Positions 1 through 7,735 of a stretch of 39,846 nucleotides of DNA are shown here, piece by piece; within the stretch, counting starts at the first letter, position 1, and each line of letters starts with the position of its first letter. The notes under the pieces are model-generated. The model did not search any database and had not been told where the DNA came from. It worked only from the letters and a program-made list of their open reading frames with translations. This DNA comes from Rhizobiales bacterium Ga0077548. Its GTDB lineage: Bacteria > Pseudomonadota > Alphaproteobacteria > Rhizobiales > Xanthobacteraceae. The stretch spans positions 1 through 39,846 of the forward strand of contig LNEZ01000021.1 of NCBI GenBank assembly GCA_001464215.1. Direction: 5' to 3'. The position numbers and the translations under genes are program-made.

Positions 1-1095
1 GTTTCCGAAGCGATCGGCCTTGCGCTGCCGTATTCGGCAGGCGCACCTGCTCCTTACGAAATCCGCGATCAGTTCTGCACGGCAGCCGGCGAGAAGATCA
101 TGGAATTGATCCAACGCCAGATTCGTCCGCGCGACATCGTGACCCTGAAGGCGCTGGAGAACGCAGCGGCGGTCGTTGCCGCGACCGGCGGCTCGACGAA
201 TGGCGCGCTGCATCTTCCGGCAATCGCGCATGAGTGCGGCATCAAGTTCGATCTATTCGACGTTGCCGAGATCATGAAGAAGACGCCCTATATGTCCGAC
301 CTCAAGCCGGGCGGAAAATATGTCGCGAAAGACCTCTTCGAGGTCGGCGGCATCCCGATGATCATGAAGACGCTCTTGGATCACGGCTATCTGCACGGCG
401 ACTGCCTCACCGTCACGGGCCGCACGATTGCCGAGAACCTCGCGAAGGTGAAATGGAATCCGGATCAGGACGTGGTTTACCCTGCGAACAAACCGATCAC
501 CGTCACTGGTGGCGTTGTCGGCCTGAAGGGCAATCTCGCTCCCGAAGGCGCAATCGTGAAGATCGCCGGCATGGAGCAATCCATGCTGAAGTTCTCGGGC
601 CCCGCGCGCTGCTTCGACGGTGAAGAAGCCTGCTTCGATGCCGTGAAGAATCGCAAATACAAAGAGGGCGACGTTCTCGTCATCCGCTACGAAGGCCCAC
701 GCGGCGGACCCGGTATGCGCGAAATGCTTGCCACGACTGCGGCGCTCTATGGACAAGGCATGGGCGGAAAAGTGGCGCTGATCACCGACGGCCGTTTTTC
801 CGGTGCAACGCGCGGCTTCTGCGTGGGTCACGTCGGCCCTGAAGCTGCAATCGGCGGTCCGATCGGTTTGTTGAAAGACGGCGACATCATCGAACTCGAT
901 GCGGTCAACGGTGGACTGAACGTAAAATTGTCCGACGCGGAACTTGCCGAGCGGAAAAAAGCCTGGAAGCCGCGCGAGAATTCTTCGAAGTCCGGTTACC
1001 TCTGGAAGTACGCGCAGCAGGTCGGCAATGCGCGCGACGGTGCGGTTACGCATCCCGGCGGCGGTGTCGAGGACAAGACCTATGCAGATATCTGA
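1..1095 (+). CDS. ilvD: dihydroxy-acid dehydratase, 3' part
   Basis: The reading frame is open from the first base and gives 364 C-terminal residues of a family that is usually about 560-610 aa long, so the 5' third lies outside the window. IlvD dehydrates 2,3-dihydroxy-acids to 2-keto acids in cytosolic isoleucine, valine and leucine synthesis and carries an Fe-S cluster. The recognisable C-terminal signature is DGRFSGATRGFCVGHVGPEA at about 788-847, followed by the typical GGPIGLLKDGD stretch. An earlier VGLKGNLAPEGAIVKI block is also characteristic of the IlvD/Edd family. IlvD rather than Edd (6-phosphogluconate dehydratase) is inferred from overall resemblance. The stop codon overlaps the start of the downstream ExoR-like gene by 14 bases. 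Confidence 0.96.
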   Translation, partial: VSEAIGLALPYSAGAPAPYEIRDQFCTAAGEKIMELIQRQIRPRDIVTLKALENAAAVVAATGGSTNGALHLPAIAHECGIKFDLFDVAEIMKKTPYMSDLKPGGKYVAKDLFEVGGIPMIMKTLLDHGYLHGDCLTVTGRTIAENLAKVKWNPDQDVVYPANKPITVTGGVVGLKGNLAPEGAIVKIAGMEQSMLKFSGPARCFDGEEACFDAVKNRKYKEGDVLVIRYEGPRGGPGMREMLATTAALYGQGMGGKVALITDGRFSGATRGFCVGHVGPEAAIGGPIGLLKDGDIIELDAVNGGLNVKLSDAELAERKKAWKPRENSSKSGYLWKYAQQVGNARDGAVTHPGGGVEDKTYADI

Positions 1096-1909
1096 GTTCA
1101 TTCGCACAAGTGCTGTGGCCGCGCTGGTCTTGACCTGCGCGGGCAGTGCGATTGCGCTTGATCCTCAGAAAAAGGCTTCATCCTCTGCGACCTCGGTGCC
1201 TGCGAACCCGACGGAGATACTCGACGCTTTCAAGTCCGGCACGCAGGCTTATATCGCCGGCGACCGCACCAAGGGTCTGACTGCTCTGCAATACGCCGCC
1301 GAGAACGGCCACCCGATCGCGCAATGGAAGCTCGGCCGCATTTATGCGGACGGCGACGGCGTGAAGCCCGATCCTTACAAGGCTTATCAATACTTCAGCC
1401 AGGTCGCGGCGAAGAACGCGGAGACATCGCCGTTCCTGCCGCAGGCGCGCTTCGTCGCGAACGCGTTCGTGGCGCTCGGCAGTTATCATCTTGACGGTAT
1501 TCCGAACACTGAAGTGAAGGCCGATCCGCGCCGTGCGGCTCAGCTTTTCCGCTATGCGGCGACTTATTTCGGCGATGCAGACGCGCAGTATCAACTCGCA
1601 CGGATTTATCTCGAAGGCCGCGGCGCACAAAAAGACCCGCGCACTGCCGCGCGCTGGCTTTATTCGGCGGCGAACAAGGGCCAGTACCGTGCGCAAGCAC
1701 TGCTTGGGCAGATGATGGTTCATGGCGAGGGCGTACCGAGGCAGGCCGCGCGCGGTTTGATGTGGCTCACGCTCGCGGCAGATGCCGCCAAAGAGCAAGG
1801 CGACGAGTGGATTCAGAAGGCTTACGACGAGGCAGTGCGTGAAACGTCGCAGGACGATCGCATCGTTGCGCGCAGCTATCTCGAGCAGCATCTGCGCGCC
1901 AATCGTTAG
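1082..1909 (+). CDS. exoR: ExoR-like periplasmic Sel1-repeat protein
   Basis: This 275-aa protein starts at an ATG inside the last codons of ilvD. The first 25 or so residues form a signal peptide ending near SAIALD, so the product is expected in the periplasm. The body is made of Sel1-type helical repeats: HPIAQWKLGRIYADGDGV, then FVALGSYHLDGIPN, ADAQYQLARIYLEGRGAQKD and YRAQALLGQMMVHGEGVPR. Length and block order resemble ExoR of Sinorhizobium, which holds the ExoS-ChvI two-component system in check and so controls exopolysaccharide and envelope genes. ExoS and ChvI are not in this window, so the regulatory role is inferred from family resemblance; it could be a different Sel1 protein. A bidirectional terminator follows. 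Confidence 0.82.
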   Translation: MQISEFIRTSAVAALVLTCAGSAIALDPQKKASSSATSVPANPTEILDAFKSGTQAYIAGDRTKGLTALQYAAENGHPIAQWKLGRIYADGDGVKPDPYKAYQYFSQVAAKNAETSPFLPQARFVANAFVALGSYHLDGIPNTEVKADPRRAAQLFRYAATYFGDADAQYQLARIYLEGRGAQKDPRTAARWLYSAANKGQYRAQALLGQMMVHGEGVPRQAARGLMWLTLAADAAKEQGDEWIQKAYDEAVRETSQDDRIVARSYLEQHLRANR

Positions 1910-1934
1910 TTCCGCGCGGACATTCTGAAAAGAA

Positions 1935-1969
1935 AAACGCGGGGCTATTACCCCGCGTTTCTTTTTTTG
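1935..1969 (+). terminator. bidirectional intrinsic terminator
   Basis: A perfect 10-bp stem, AAACGCGGGG (1935-1944) and CCCCGCGTTT (1951-1960), has a 6-base loop and a T-run at 1962-1968. The A-rich left flank gives a T-rich tail on the minus strand too. It therefore probably ends both the exoR-like gene and the convergent TAXI-TRAP operon. Confidence 0.9.
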
Positions 1970-1982
1970 TCTTGAAGTCAGA

Positions 1983-3146
1983 TTACCAGCTCTCGACAAC
2001 CACATCCATTTTCGCGGCTGTGAGTGCGGCGGCGCGGGCTTTCATCCAGCCCTGGATGAATTCCTTGTCGTCGCTTGGTGCCTTGGGCTTGTAAGCATTC
2101 CACGCGTCGGCAAGCACCTTCTGGCGTGCGACCAGCGCGTCGTTATGTTTTTGATGTTCGTCGGTCCAGAGCTTCAACTCCTTGAAGTATTTGATTGCGC
2201 CCTCATGGGTCGGGATCGCCCACGCAAACATCTGGCGCTTGATATCCCAGCCCAGGTTTCCGGGGGCGCCGTCCTTGTACTCAGGGAACAGCTCAACCAT
2301 CGCCTTCGTCATATTGTAGACGAGATCGCCGTCCGCACTCGCCATGCTCATCAACACGGGATAGGGATAAGTCGCGCCCTCGACTTTGTTCGTGGCCGAA
2401 AGATCGGCGCCTTCCGCACCCCATTGGCGAACATAGAACGGCGCGACTTTATTTAGTCGTGCCCACGCTTCCTTGTCGTTGTGCGGCACGATCGGATACT
2501 GAACGCCGCGTGGCGAAGCCGCGATCTTGTAGGCCTGACCGGAGATCGTTGACGCAAAGGCGGCATCGACCTGGTTCGCGACAATGCCGTCCATCGCCGC
2601 GCCGAAGCCGCCGAATTCGACACGCTTCACGTCGTTCCATGTAAGACCGGCCGATGCCATCAGCGCGGTGATGTTCTGATTGAGCGCAGGCGCGCCGACC
2701 ACCCAGGCCACGCGCTTGCCCTTCAAGTCCGCCATTGTCTTGATGTTCGCGTCCTTTGCTGTGACGACAGTCAAGAGCGCGTCGGAGTTGTTCAAGATCA
2801 GCGCGCGAACCGCCTGCGGACCCCAATCCCGCGCGCCGAATTCATAGAGGCCTTCCTGCGCCATATAGCTGCCGCCGACACCGTGCGCAGAGAAGGGCAC
2901 TTGTCCGTCGCGTAGCGGAATGGAGCGCGCGATATCGCTTTTTCCCGGCAGCACGCGTAACGTGACGTTCATCTTGTTCTTCAGCGCGTTGCCGATCGCA
3001 ACGGCCTGATTGTAGCCGCCCGAGCCGACGTCATAGGCGGTCCAGGTCAATGTGTCCGGCAATTTCATGCCGGTCTGCGATGAGGCGGGCACGAGGACCA
3101 CCGCGGCGAGACCTGCTGCGGCGAGTAATACTTTCATTCTCTTCAT
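1983..3146 (-). CDS. TAXI-family TRAP transporter substrate-binding protein
   Basis: This 387-aa protein has an N-terminal signal sequence of about 23 residues and belongs to the TAXI class of TRAP solute receptors. Typical features are the early TYDVGSGGYNQAVAIGNAL-like block and the conserved GKRVAWVVGAPALNQNITAL region. The mature protein should bind its ligand in the periplasm and deliver it to the fused membrane component. The ligand cannot be read from sequence; TAXI systems include glutamate/2-oxoglutarate-type and unknown substrates. Its ATG overlaps the TGA of the permease gene by four bases (ATGA), which points to translational coupling. A GGGAG ribosome site lies about 9 bases upstream. 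An in-frame ATG three codons later is a possible alternative start. Confidence 0.93.
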   Translation of the reverse strand: MKRMKVLLAAAGLAAVVLVPASSQTGMKLPDTLTWTAYDVGSGGYNQAVAIGNALKNKMNVTLRVLPGKSDIARSIPLRDGQVPFSAHGVGGSYMAQEGLYEFGARDWGPQAVRALILNNSDALLTVVTAKDANIKTMADLKGKRVAWVVGAPALNQNITALMASAGLTWNDVKRVEFGGFGAAMDGIVANQVDAAFASTISGQAYKIAASPRGVQYPIVPHNDKEAWARLNKVAPFYVRQWGAEGADLSATNKVEGATYPYPVLMSMASADGDLVYNMTKAMVELFPEYKDGAPGNLGWDIKRQMFAWAIPTHEGAIKYFKELKLWTDEHQKHNDALVARQKVLADAWNAYKPKAPSDDKEFIQGWMKARAAALTAAKMDVVVESW

Positions 3147-5185
3147 GGCGTAGTTCTCCCTTGTTCTGATTTTCTTACGACGAGCGAAAGCAATACGAGG
3201 CCGGCGATCACCAGTCCCGCTGCGAGTGCCAGGTTGGTGGCAAACGGCAAGCCGGTCAGGCGCGGCACAGGAGCCGCGAATAGAACGCCGCCGGCAATCA
3301 ACAACAGACGCGAAACCCAGCCCGCAATGCTGTTAGGGATCAATCCGATGCCGAGCACGTAACCTTGCAACGCTGCCGCCATTGGAATGATGCCTGTGAA
3401 GGCCGCCGTGATCGAGATAGCGACGGTGAACGGGTCGCCCTTAAAGAGCAGGGCAGGATTCAGCACGAAGCAGAACGGCACGAGATAGATGGCCGTACCC
3501 AGCCGGATCGACTGCAATCCGATCCGCATGGCTGAAGCGCCCGCAAGCGGTGCTGCGGCAAACGTCGCGAGCGCAACCGGGGGCGTAATGAAAGAGACCA
3601 TGCCCCAGTACATAATAAAGAGATGTACCGCGAGCGGGTCGAGCCCAGCCTTGACGAGCGGGGGCGCAAGCACGATCGCGAGGAAGATGTAGCAAGCGGT
3701 GACCGTCATCCCCATGCCGAAGATGAAGCTTGTGATTGCTCCCATCAAGAGCAAGACCAGCGGCGCACCGCCCGCGAGATATACGAGATCGTTGGCGAGC
3801 GTTCCGGCAAGTCCGGTCATCGAGAGCGAACCGATGATGAAACCTACCGCCATCAGGATCGCGACAAGCTCGGCTAGACCGCGTGCAACTGCGACACTCA
3901 GATCGCCGAGTTTGCGCCACGACATTCGGTGCTTCGGCAATGCCTGGTTGATCGCGATCAGGAGCGCGGTGGCGTAGAACGGTGCAAGCGCTTCGTCCTG
4001 AAGGAAAACCAGCAGGAAGACTAGCAACGCAAACACAGGGATATAAAACCATCCCTCTTTCATTACTTCGCCGAGCTTCGGCAATTCGCTTTGCTTCAAC
4101 CCGCGCAGGCCGAGACGCGCGGAATAAGCGTCCACCTGAATAACGAGCGCCAGATAGAACAGGAGTGCCGGTATCGTCGCTGCCAGCGCGATCTGCCCGT
4201 AACTCATGCCGAGAAACGAGGCCATCACGAAGGCGGTGGAGCCCATCACCGGCGGCATTAACACAGCGCCGGTCGATGCGACCGCTTCCACCGCGCCCGC
4301 GTAGTCGGCGCGAAAGCCGGTGCGTTTCATCGCAGGAATGGTCACGACACCTGAACTGATAACGTTCGAGATCACGCTTCCGGAAATCGAGCCTTGCAGT
4401 CCGCTTGAAATGATACCGACTTGCGCAGCTCCGCCGCGCATGCGTCCGACGAGCGCGAAAGCGAGATCGTTGAAGAATTTGCCGCCGCCGGTGTAGTTCA
4501 GCGCGAGCCCGAATACGATGAAGCCGATCACGATTTCGGCGAAAGCGCGCATTGGAATCCCGAACAACGATTCCGAACTCGAAACGTGATAGGCAATCGT
4601 ATTGACGAATGTGTGGTTGAAACCGCGCAGCGGGTTTGGAATGATATGCGCGACGACTGGATAAAGTGCGAGCGTGCCGACGATGAGCGTCATTGGCCAG
4701 CCGCTGGTGCGGCGAAGCGCTTCCAAAACCAGTAAGCAGAGAATGCCGGCCAGGATTTTTGCGGTCGGCGGCGAACTATATTCCCAGCCTTCGGAGAGCC
4801 CGCGCTCCGCGTTGATTGCGAACCACACCAGGATTGCGAATGTCGCCATTGCGCAGATCCAGTCGTACCAAGGCGGGTTCGCCTGCACGGAAGCTCCGCT
4901 TGCCGGAACTGAGAGGAAGACAAGCGGCAGCAACAATGAGGCAAGTAGAAACAGATAGCGCGCGTCGATCAGTACGAAGCCCGCGAAGAATTGCAAGTTG
5001 AGCAACTGGTTCATCGCAAGTAGCGGAACCAGCACAGCACAGGCGATCAGTATGAAACGCGCGGGTCCACGCGTTTCCCGCGCGGCAAGTTCGTCCGGCA
5101 TCATTTCAGGTGCTTGATCGCCGATATGTTTTCGCGGCGCGTCAGGTTGCGCAGCCGGCTGTTCCTTCAAAGTCGTTCCCCTCAC
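3143..5185 (-). CDS. TRAP transporter fused permease (DctQM-type, 4TM-12TM)
   Basis: This 680-aa integral inner-membrane protein fuses the small and large TRAP membrane subunits into one chain. A cytosolic N-terminus of about 45 residues is followed by about four helices (the small-subunit-like part) and then a long multi-helix domain. The conserved stretch around residues 250-300 (SSGLQGSISGSVISNVISSG, then TIPAMKRTGF) is typical of the fused TRAP family that works with TAXI receptors. It would use an ion gradient to import the ligand bound by the downstream receptor. The chosen start is a GTG at 5185 preceded by AAAGG; a TTG six codons in is an alternative. It is the first gene of a two-gene minus-strand operon. 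Confidence 0.94.
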   Translation of the reverse strand: MRGTTLKEQPAAQPDAPRKHIGDQAPEMMPDELAARETRGPARFILIACAVLVPLLAMNQLLNLQFFAGFVLIDARYLFLLASLLLPLVFLSVPASGASVQANPPWYDWICAMATFAILVWFAINAERGLSEGWEYSSPPTAKILAGILCLLVLEALRRTSGWPMTLIVGTLALYPVVAHIIPNPLRGFNHTFVNTIAYHVSSSESLFGIPMRAFAEIVIGFIVFGLALNYTGGGKFFNDLAFALVGRMRGGAAQVGIISSGLQGSISGSVISNVISSGVVTIPAMKRTGFRADYAGAVEAVASTGAVLMPPVMGSTAFVMASFLGMSYGQIALAATIPALLFYLALVIQVDAYSARLGLRGLKQSELPKLGEVMKEGWFYIPVFALLVFLLVFLQDEALAPFYATALLIAINQALPKHRMSWRKLGDLSVAVARGLAELVAILMAVGFIIGSLSMTGLAGTLANDLVYLAGGAPLVLLLMGAITSFIFGMGMTVTACYIFLAIVLAPPLVKAGLDPLAVHLFIMYWGMVSFITPPVALATFAAAPLAGASAMRIGLQSIRLGTAIYLVPFCFVLNPALLFKGDPFTVAISITAAFTGIIPMAAALQGYVLGIGLIPNSIAGWVSRLLLIAGGVLFAAPVPRLTGLPFATNLALAAGLVIAGLVLLSLVVRKSEQGRTTP

Positions 5186-5229
5186 GCGCCTTTATTATTG
5201 TTTGGTGGCACGAGCGGTATTGAAGGTGC

Positions 5230-5258
5230 ATTCCGTAACGTAAGCAAGCGTTCGGAAT
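5230..5258. promoter_or_regulatory. inverted repeat upstream of the TAXI-TRAP operon
   Basis: ATTCCGTAACG (5230-5240) faces CGTTCGGAAT (5249-5258) across an 8-base spacer, pairing 10 bases with one bulged T. It lies about 45 bases upstream of the permease start and 25 bases past the xthA stop. There is no T-run on either side, so an operator is more likely than a terminator. This is inference only. Confidence 0.4.
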
Positions 5259-5283
5259 AAGTTACTGCTGTGCGGAACGAACT

Positions 5284-6075
5284 CTACCGCGTTGCGAAAC
5301 GGAAGTCCGCGTAAATCGGAACGTGGTCTGAAGGTTTTTCCGCAGCGCGCACCTTTTTATCGATGCCGACGGATTGCAGACGGTCTGCCGCTTGCGGCGA
5401 GAGCAATAGATGATCGATACGGATGCCGTTGTTCTTCTGAAATGCGCCGGCCTGATAATCCCAGAAGGTGTATAGACCTTTGCCGTCGCGCGTTGCGCGT
5501 AGCGCATCGGTGAAGCCAAGCGCGGCAAGCGCACGAAATCTTGCGCGTGTTTCCGGCTGCGCGAGAGCGTCATCGGTCCACTTTTCGGGAAACTCGGCAT
5601 CCGCCGTAGTCGGGATCACGTTGAAATCGCCGGCAAGCACCAGCGGCTCTTCGAGCGTGAGCAATTCGCTTGCGTGCGCGGCAAGTCGATCCATCCAGGC
5701 GAGCTTGTATTTGAATTTGTCGGTACTGACCGGGTTACCGTTCGGAAGATAAATGGAGGCTACGCGAACCGCGCCGTCCTTGGTCGAGATCGTGGCTTCG
5801 ATATAGCGCGCGTGTTCGTCCTTGTCGTCGCCGGGTAAACGCGGCTTCGCTTCGTCGATCGGATGCTTGGAGAGGATGGCGACGCCGTTATAGGTCTTCT
5901 GGCCGTGTACGGCTATGTTGTAGCCGAGCGATTCAATCTCTTCGCGCGGGAATGCCTCGTCCACGCACTTCAATTCCTGAAGACAGACGACATCCGGCTC
6001 GCGTTCTTTAAGCCACGAGGTGACGGCACCGAGGTGCGCTTTAATGGAATTTACGTTCCAGCTCGCGATCCGCAT
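5284..6075 (-). CDS. xthA: exodeoxyribonuclease III / AP endonuclease
   Basis: This 263-aa protein has the complete endonuclease/exonuclease/phosphatase fold and normal XthA length. It cleaves the DNA backbone at abasic sites and degrades duplex DNA 3' to 5' during base excision repair. The active-site residues visible are N7 in SWNVNS, E34 in LQELK, Y109 in SIYLPNGNP, D150 and N152 in AGDFNVIP, the NNGIRIDH block and the closing SDHVPI with H251. The start ATG gives the canonical MRIASWNVNS N-terminus. It lies 14 bases downstream of erpA on the same strand, so the two are probably co-transcribed. Confidence 0.97.
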   Translation of the reverse strand: MRIASWNVNSIKAHLGAVTSWLKEREPDVVCLQELKCVDEAFPREEIESLGYNIAVHGQKTYNGVAILSKHPIDEAKPRLPGDDKDEHARYIEATISTKDGAVRVASIYLPNGNPVSTDKFKYKLAWMDRLAAHASELLTLEEPLVLAGDFNVIPTTADAEFPEKWTDDALAQPETRARFRALAALGFTDALRATRDGKGLYTFWDYQAGAFQKNNGIRIDHLLLSPQAADRLQSVGIDKKVRAAEKPSDHVPIYADFRFATR

Positions 6076-6089
6076 GAAACGCTACAGGC

Positions 6090-6422
6090 TTAAAGCGAAA
6101 AGCTGGTGCCGCAGCCGCAGGACGCGGTTGCGTTCGGATTGTCGATCTTGAACGCGGCGCCGATCAGTTCGTCCGCATAGTCGATGCGCGAGCCTGCGAG
6201 ATACTGGAGCGAGACGGGGTCGATCACGACGGTCGCGCCATCGCGGGCGATCACGATGTCTTCGGTCTCCGGCGAGCGCTGGATGTCGAACTTGTACTGG
6301 AAGCCGGAGCAGCCGCCGCCTTCGACGCTCACACGCATCACCGACGGCTGTTTTTCAGAGCCGAGGATGGTCGCGATCTTCCTGATCGCGCTTTCGGTGA
6401 CGACGACAGAGCTTGCATCCAT
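6090..6422 (-). CDS. erpA: A-type iron-sulfur cluster insertion protein
   Basis: This is a 110-aa A-type carrier (HesB/IscA/ErpA family) that delivers Fe-S clusters to apoproteins. The three cluster-binding cysteines are present: C38 in GGCSGFQY, and C102 and C104 in the terminal SCGCGTSF. A longer frame runs upstream to 6491, but the ATG at 6422 is preferred: it has a GAGAGGAAA ribosome site and begins at the family's normal N-terminus. ErpA is chosen over IscA from the usual alphaproteobacterial neighbourhood (xthA downstream, dgt divergent) and is therefore an inference. The divergent region 6423-6508 holds a TTGACT box on the minus strand (6491-6486) as a possible -35, but no convincing -10. 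Confidence 0.92.
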   Translation of the reverse strand: MDASSVVVTESAIRKIATILGSEKQPSVMRVSVEGGGCSGFQYKFDIQRSPETEDIVIARDGATVVIDPVSLQYLAGSRIDYADELIGAAFKIDNPNATASCGCGTSFSL

Positions 6423-6508
6423 TTCGCGGGTTTCCTCTCGGCAAACCAAGGCGTTAGGGTCTATAGGTAAGGGCGCGGGCGGCGAAGTCAATTCAGGGGC
6501 AAAATCTC

Positions 6509-7705
6509 GTGGCGGTATCGGTATTTACGCCGAGGGCAGAGTGGGCCGCGGACCCCGCGCGCTCGCGTGGGCGCCGCTTTCCGGAACCGCCGAGTCTGGC
6601 GCGGAGCGACTTCCGCCGCGACTGCGACCGCATCATTCATTCGACCGCTTTCCGTCGCCTGAAGCATAAAACACAGGTCTTCGTCTCGCATGAAGGCGAC
6701 CATTTCCGGACGCGCCTCACACATACGCTGGAAGTGAGCCAGATTGCCCGCGCGCTCGCGCGTTCGCTTGGACTGGATGAAGACCTCGCGGAAGCCTTGG
6801 CGCTCTCGCACGACCTCGGGCACACGCCATTCGGTCACGCCGGCGAGCGCGCACTCGACTTCTGCATGAAGGACTACGGCGGCTTCGACCACAACGCGCA
6901 GAGCCTGCGCATCGTGACCAAGTTAGAACATCGCTACGCCGACTTCGACGGTCTGAACCTCACTTGGGAAGCGCTCGAAGGTATCGCCAAGCATAATGGC
7001 CCGCTGACCGACGAGGATGGGTCTGCCATTGGCCGCTACGAAGACGAAGGCCTACCGCGCGCCTTCGCCGAGCAGCGCGACGAATGGGATCTCGAATACT
7101 GGACCTTTGCGAGCGCCGAAGCGCAGGTCGCCGCGATCTCCGATGACATCGCCTATGACGCGCACGATCTCGACGATGCGATGCGCGCAGGTTTGTTCGA
7201 TCTGAAAGACCTTCAGCCGGTCGCGCTCGCAGGCGACATTTATACCGAGGTGCGCAAGCTGCATCCGGCAGCGCCTCCGACAAGGTTAGCCGGCGAAGTG
7301 ATCCGCCGTCTGATCGCGGCCTTGATCGACGATGTGCTGCAAGAGTCCGGGCGGCGCGTGGCGGCGCTCGCGCCGCATTCCGCCGACGACATTCGTCAGG
7401 CGCGCGACCCGATCATCCGCTTCTCGGCAAAGGCGGAAGAAGCGGATCGCCAGATCAAGGCGTTTCTGACGCCTCGTATGTACCGCGAAGACCGCGTGAT
7501 GCGGATCATGACCGACGCCGAGACCATCGTGCGCGATCTATTCGCGCATTATCTGGCCTATCCGCGCGACATGGAGGCGGAGCGCGCGGCTACCGACGAG
7601 ATCGGTCTTTCGCGCCAGGTCGCCGACTTCATCGCGGGCATGACCGACCGCTTCGCGATTGAAGCGCATCAGCGTTATTTTGACTCGACCCCCGATCTGC
7701 GTTAG
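6509..7705 (+). CDS. dgt: deoxyguanosinetriphosphate triphosphohydrolase-like protein
   Basis: This 398-aa HD-domain phosphohydrolase belongs to the dGTPase family, which hydrolyses dNTPs to the nucleoside plus triphosphate and trims dNTP pools. The N-terminal R-R-D-C-D-R-I-I-H-S-T-A-F-R-R-L block is diagnostic. The metal-binding HD residues are visible as H72 (THTLEVSQIA) and H101-D102 (LALSHDLGHTPFGH), with a later D in ISDDIAYDAHDLDDA. The start is a GTG at 6509 preceded by CAGGGGC. It diverges from erpA with 86 bases between starts and is followed 30 bases later by argS. Confidence 0.95.
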   Translation: MAVSVFTPRAEWAADPARSRGRRFPEPPSLARSDFRRDCDRIIHSTAFRRLKHKTQVFVSHEGDHFRTRLTHTLEVSQIARALARSLGLDEDLAEALALSHDLGHTPFGHAGERALDFCMKDYGGFDHNAQSLRIVTKLEHRYADFDGLNLTWEALEGIAKHNGPLTDEDGSAIGRYEDEGLPRAFAEQRDEWDLEYWTFASAEAQVAAISDDIAYDAHDLDDAMRAGLFDLKDLQPVALAGDIYTEVRKLHPAAPPTRLAGEVIRRLIAALIDDVLQESGRRVAALAPHSADDIRQARDPIIRFSAKAEEADRQIKAFLTPRMYREDRVMRIMTDAETIVRDLFAHYLAYPRDMEAERAATDEIGLSRQVADFIAGMTDRFAIEAHQRYFDSTPDLR

Positions 7706-7735
7706 CTCCCGCGCCTTCGCGAAAACATAAGAAAA

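Noticed and set aside
253-1107. 284-aa open frame antisense to ilvD
   Set aside because: Mirror of a well-conserved coding gene in GC-rich DNA, with no family resemblance and no ribosome site.
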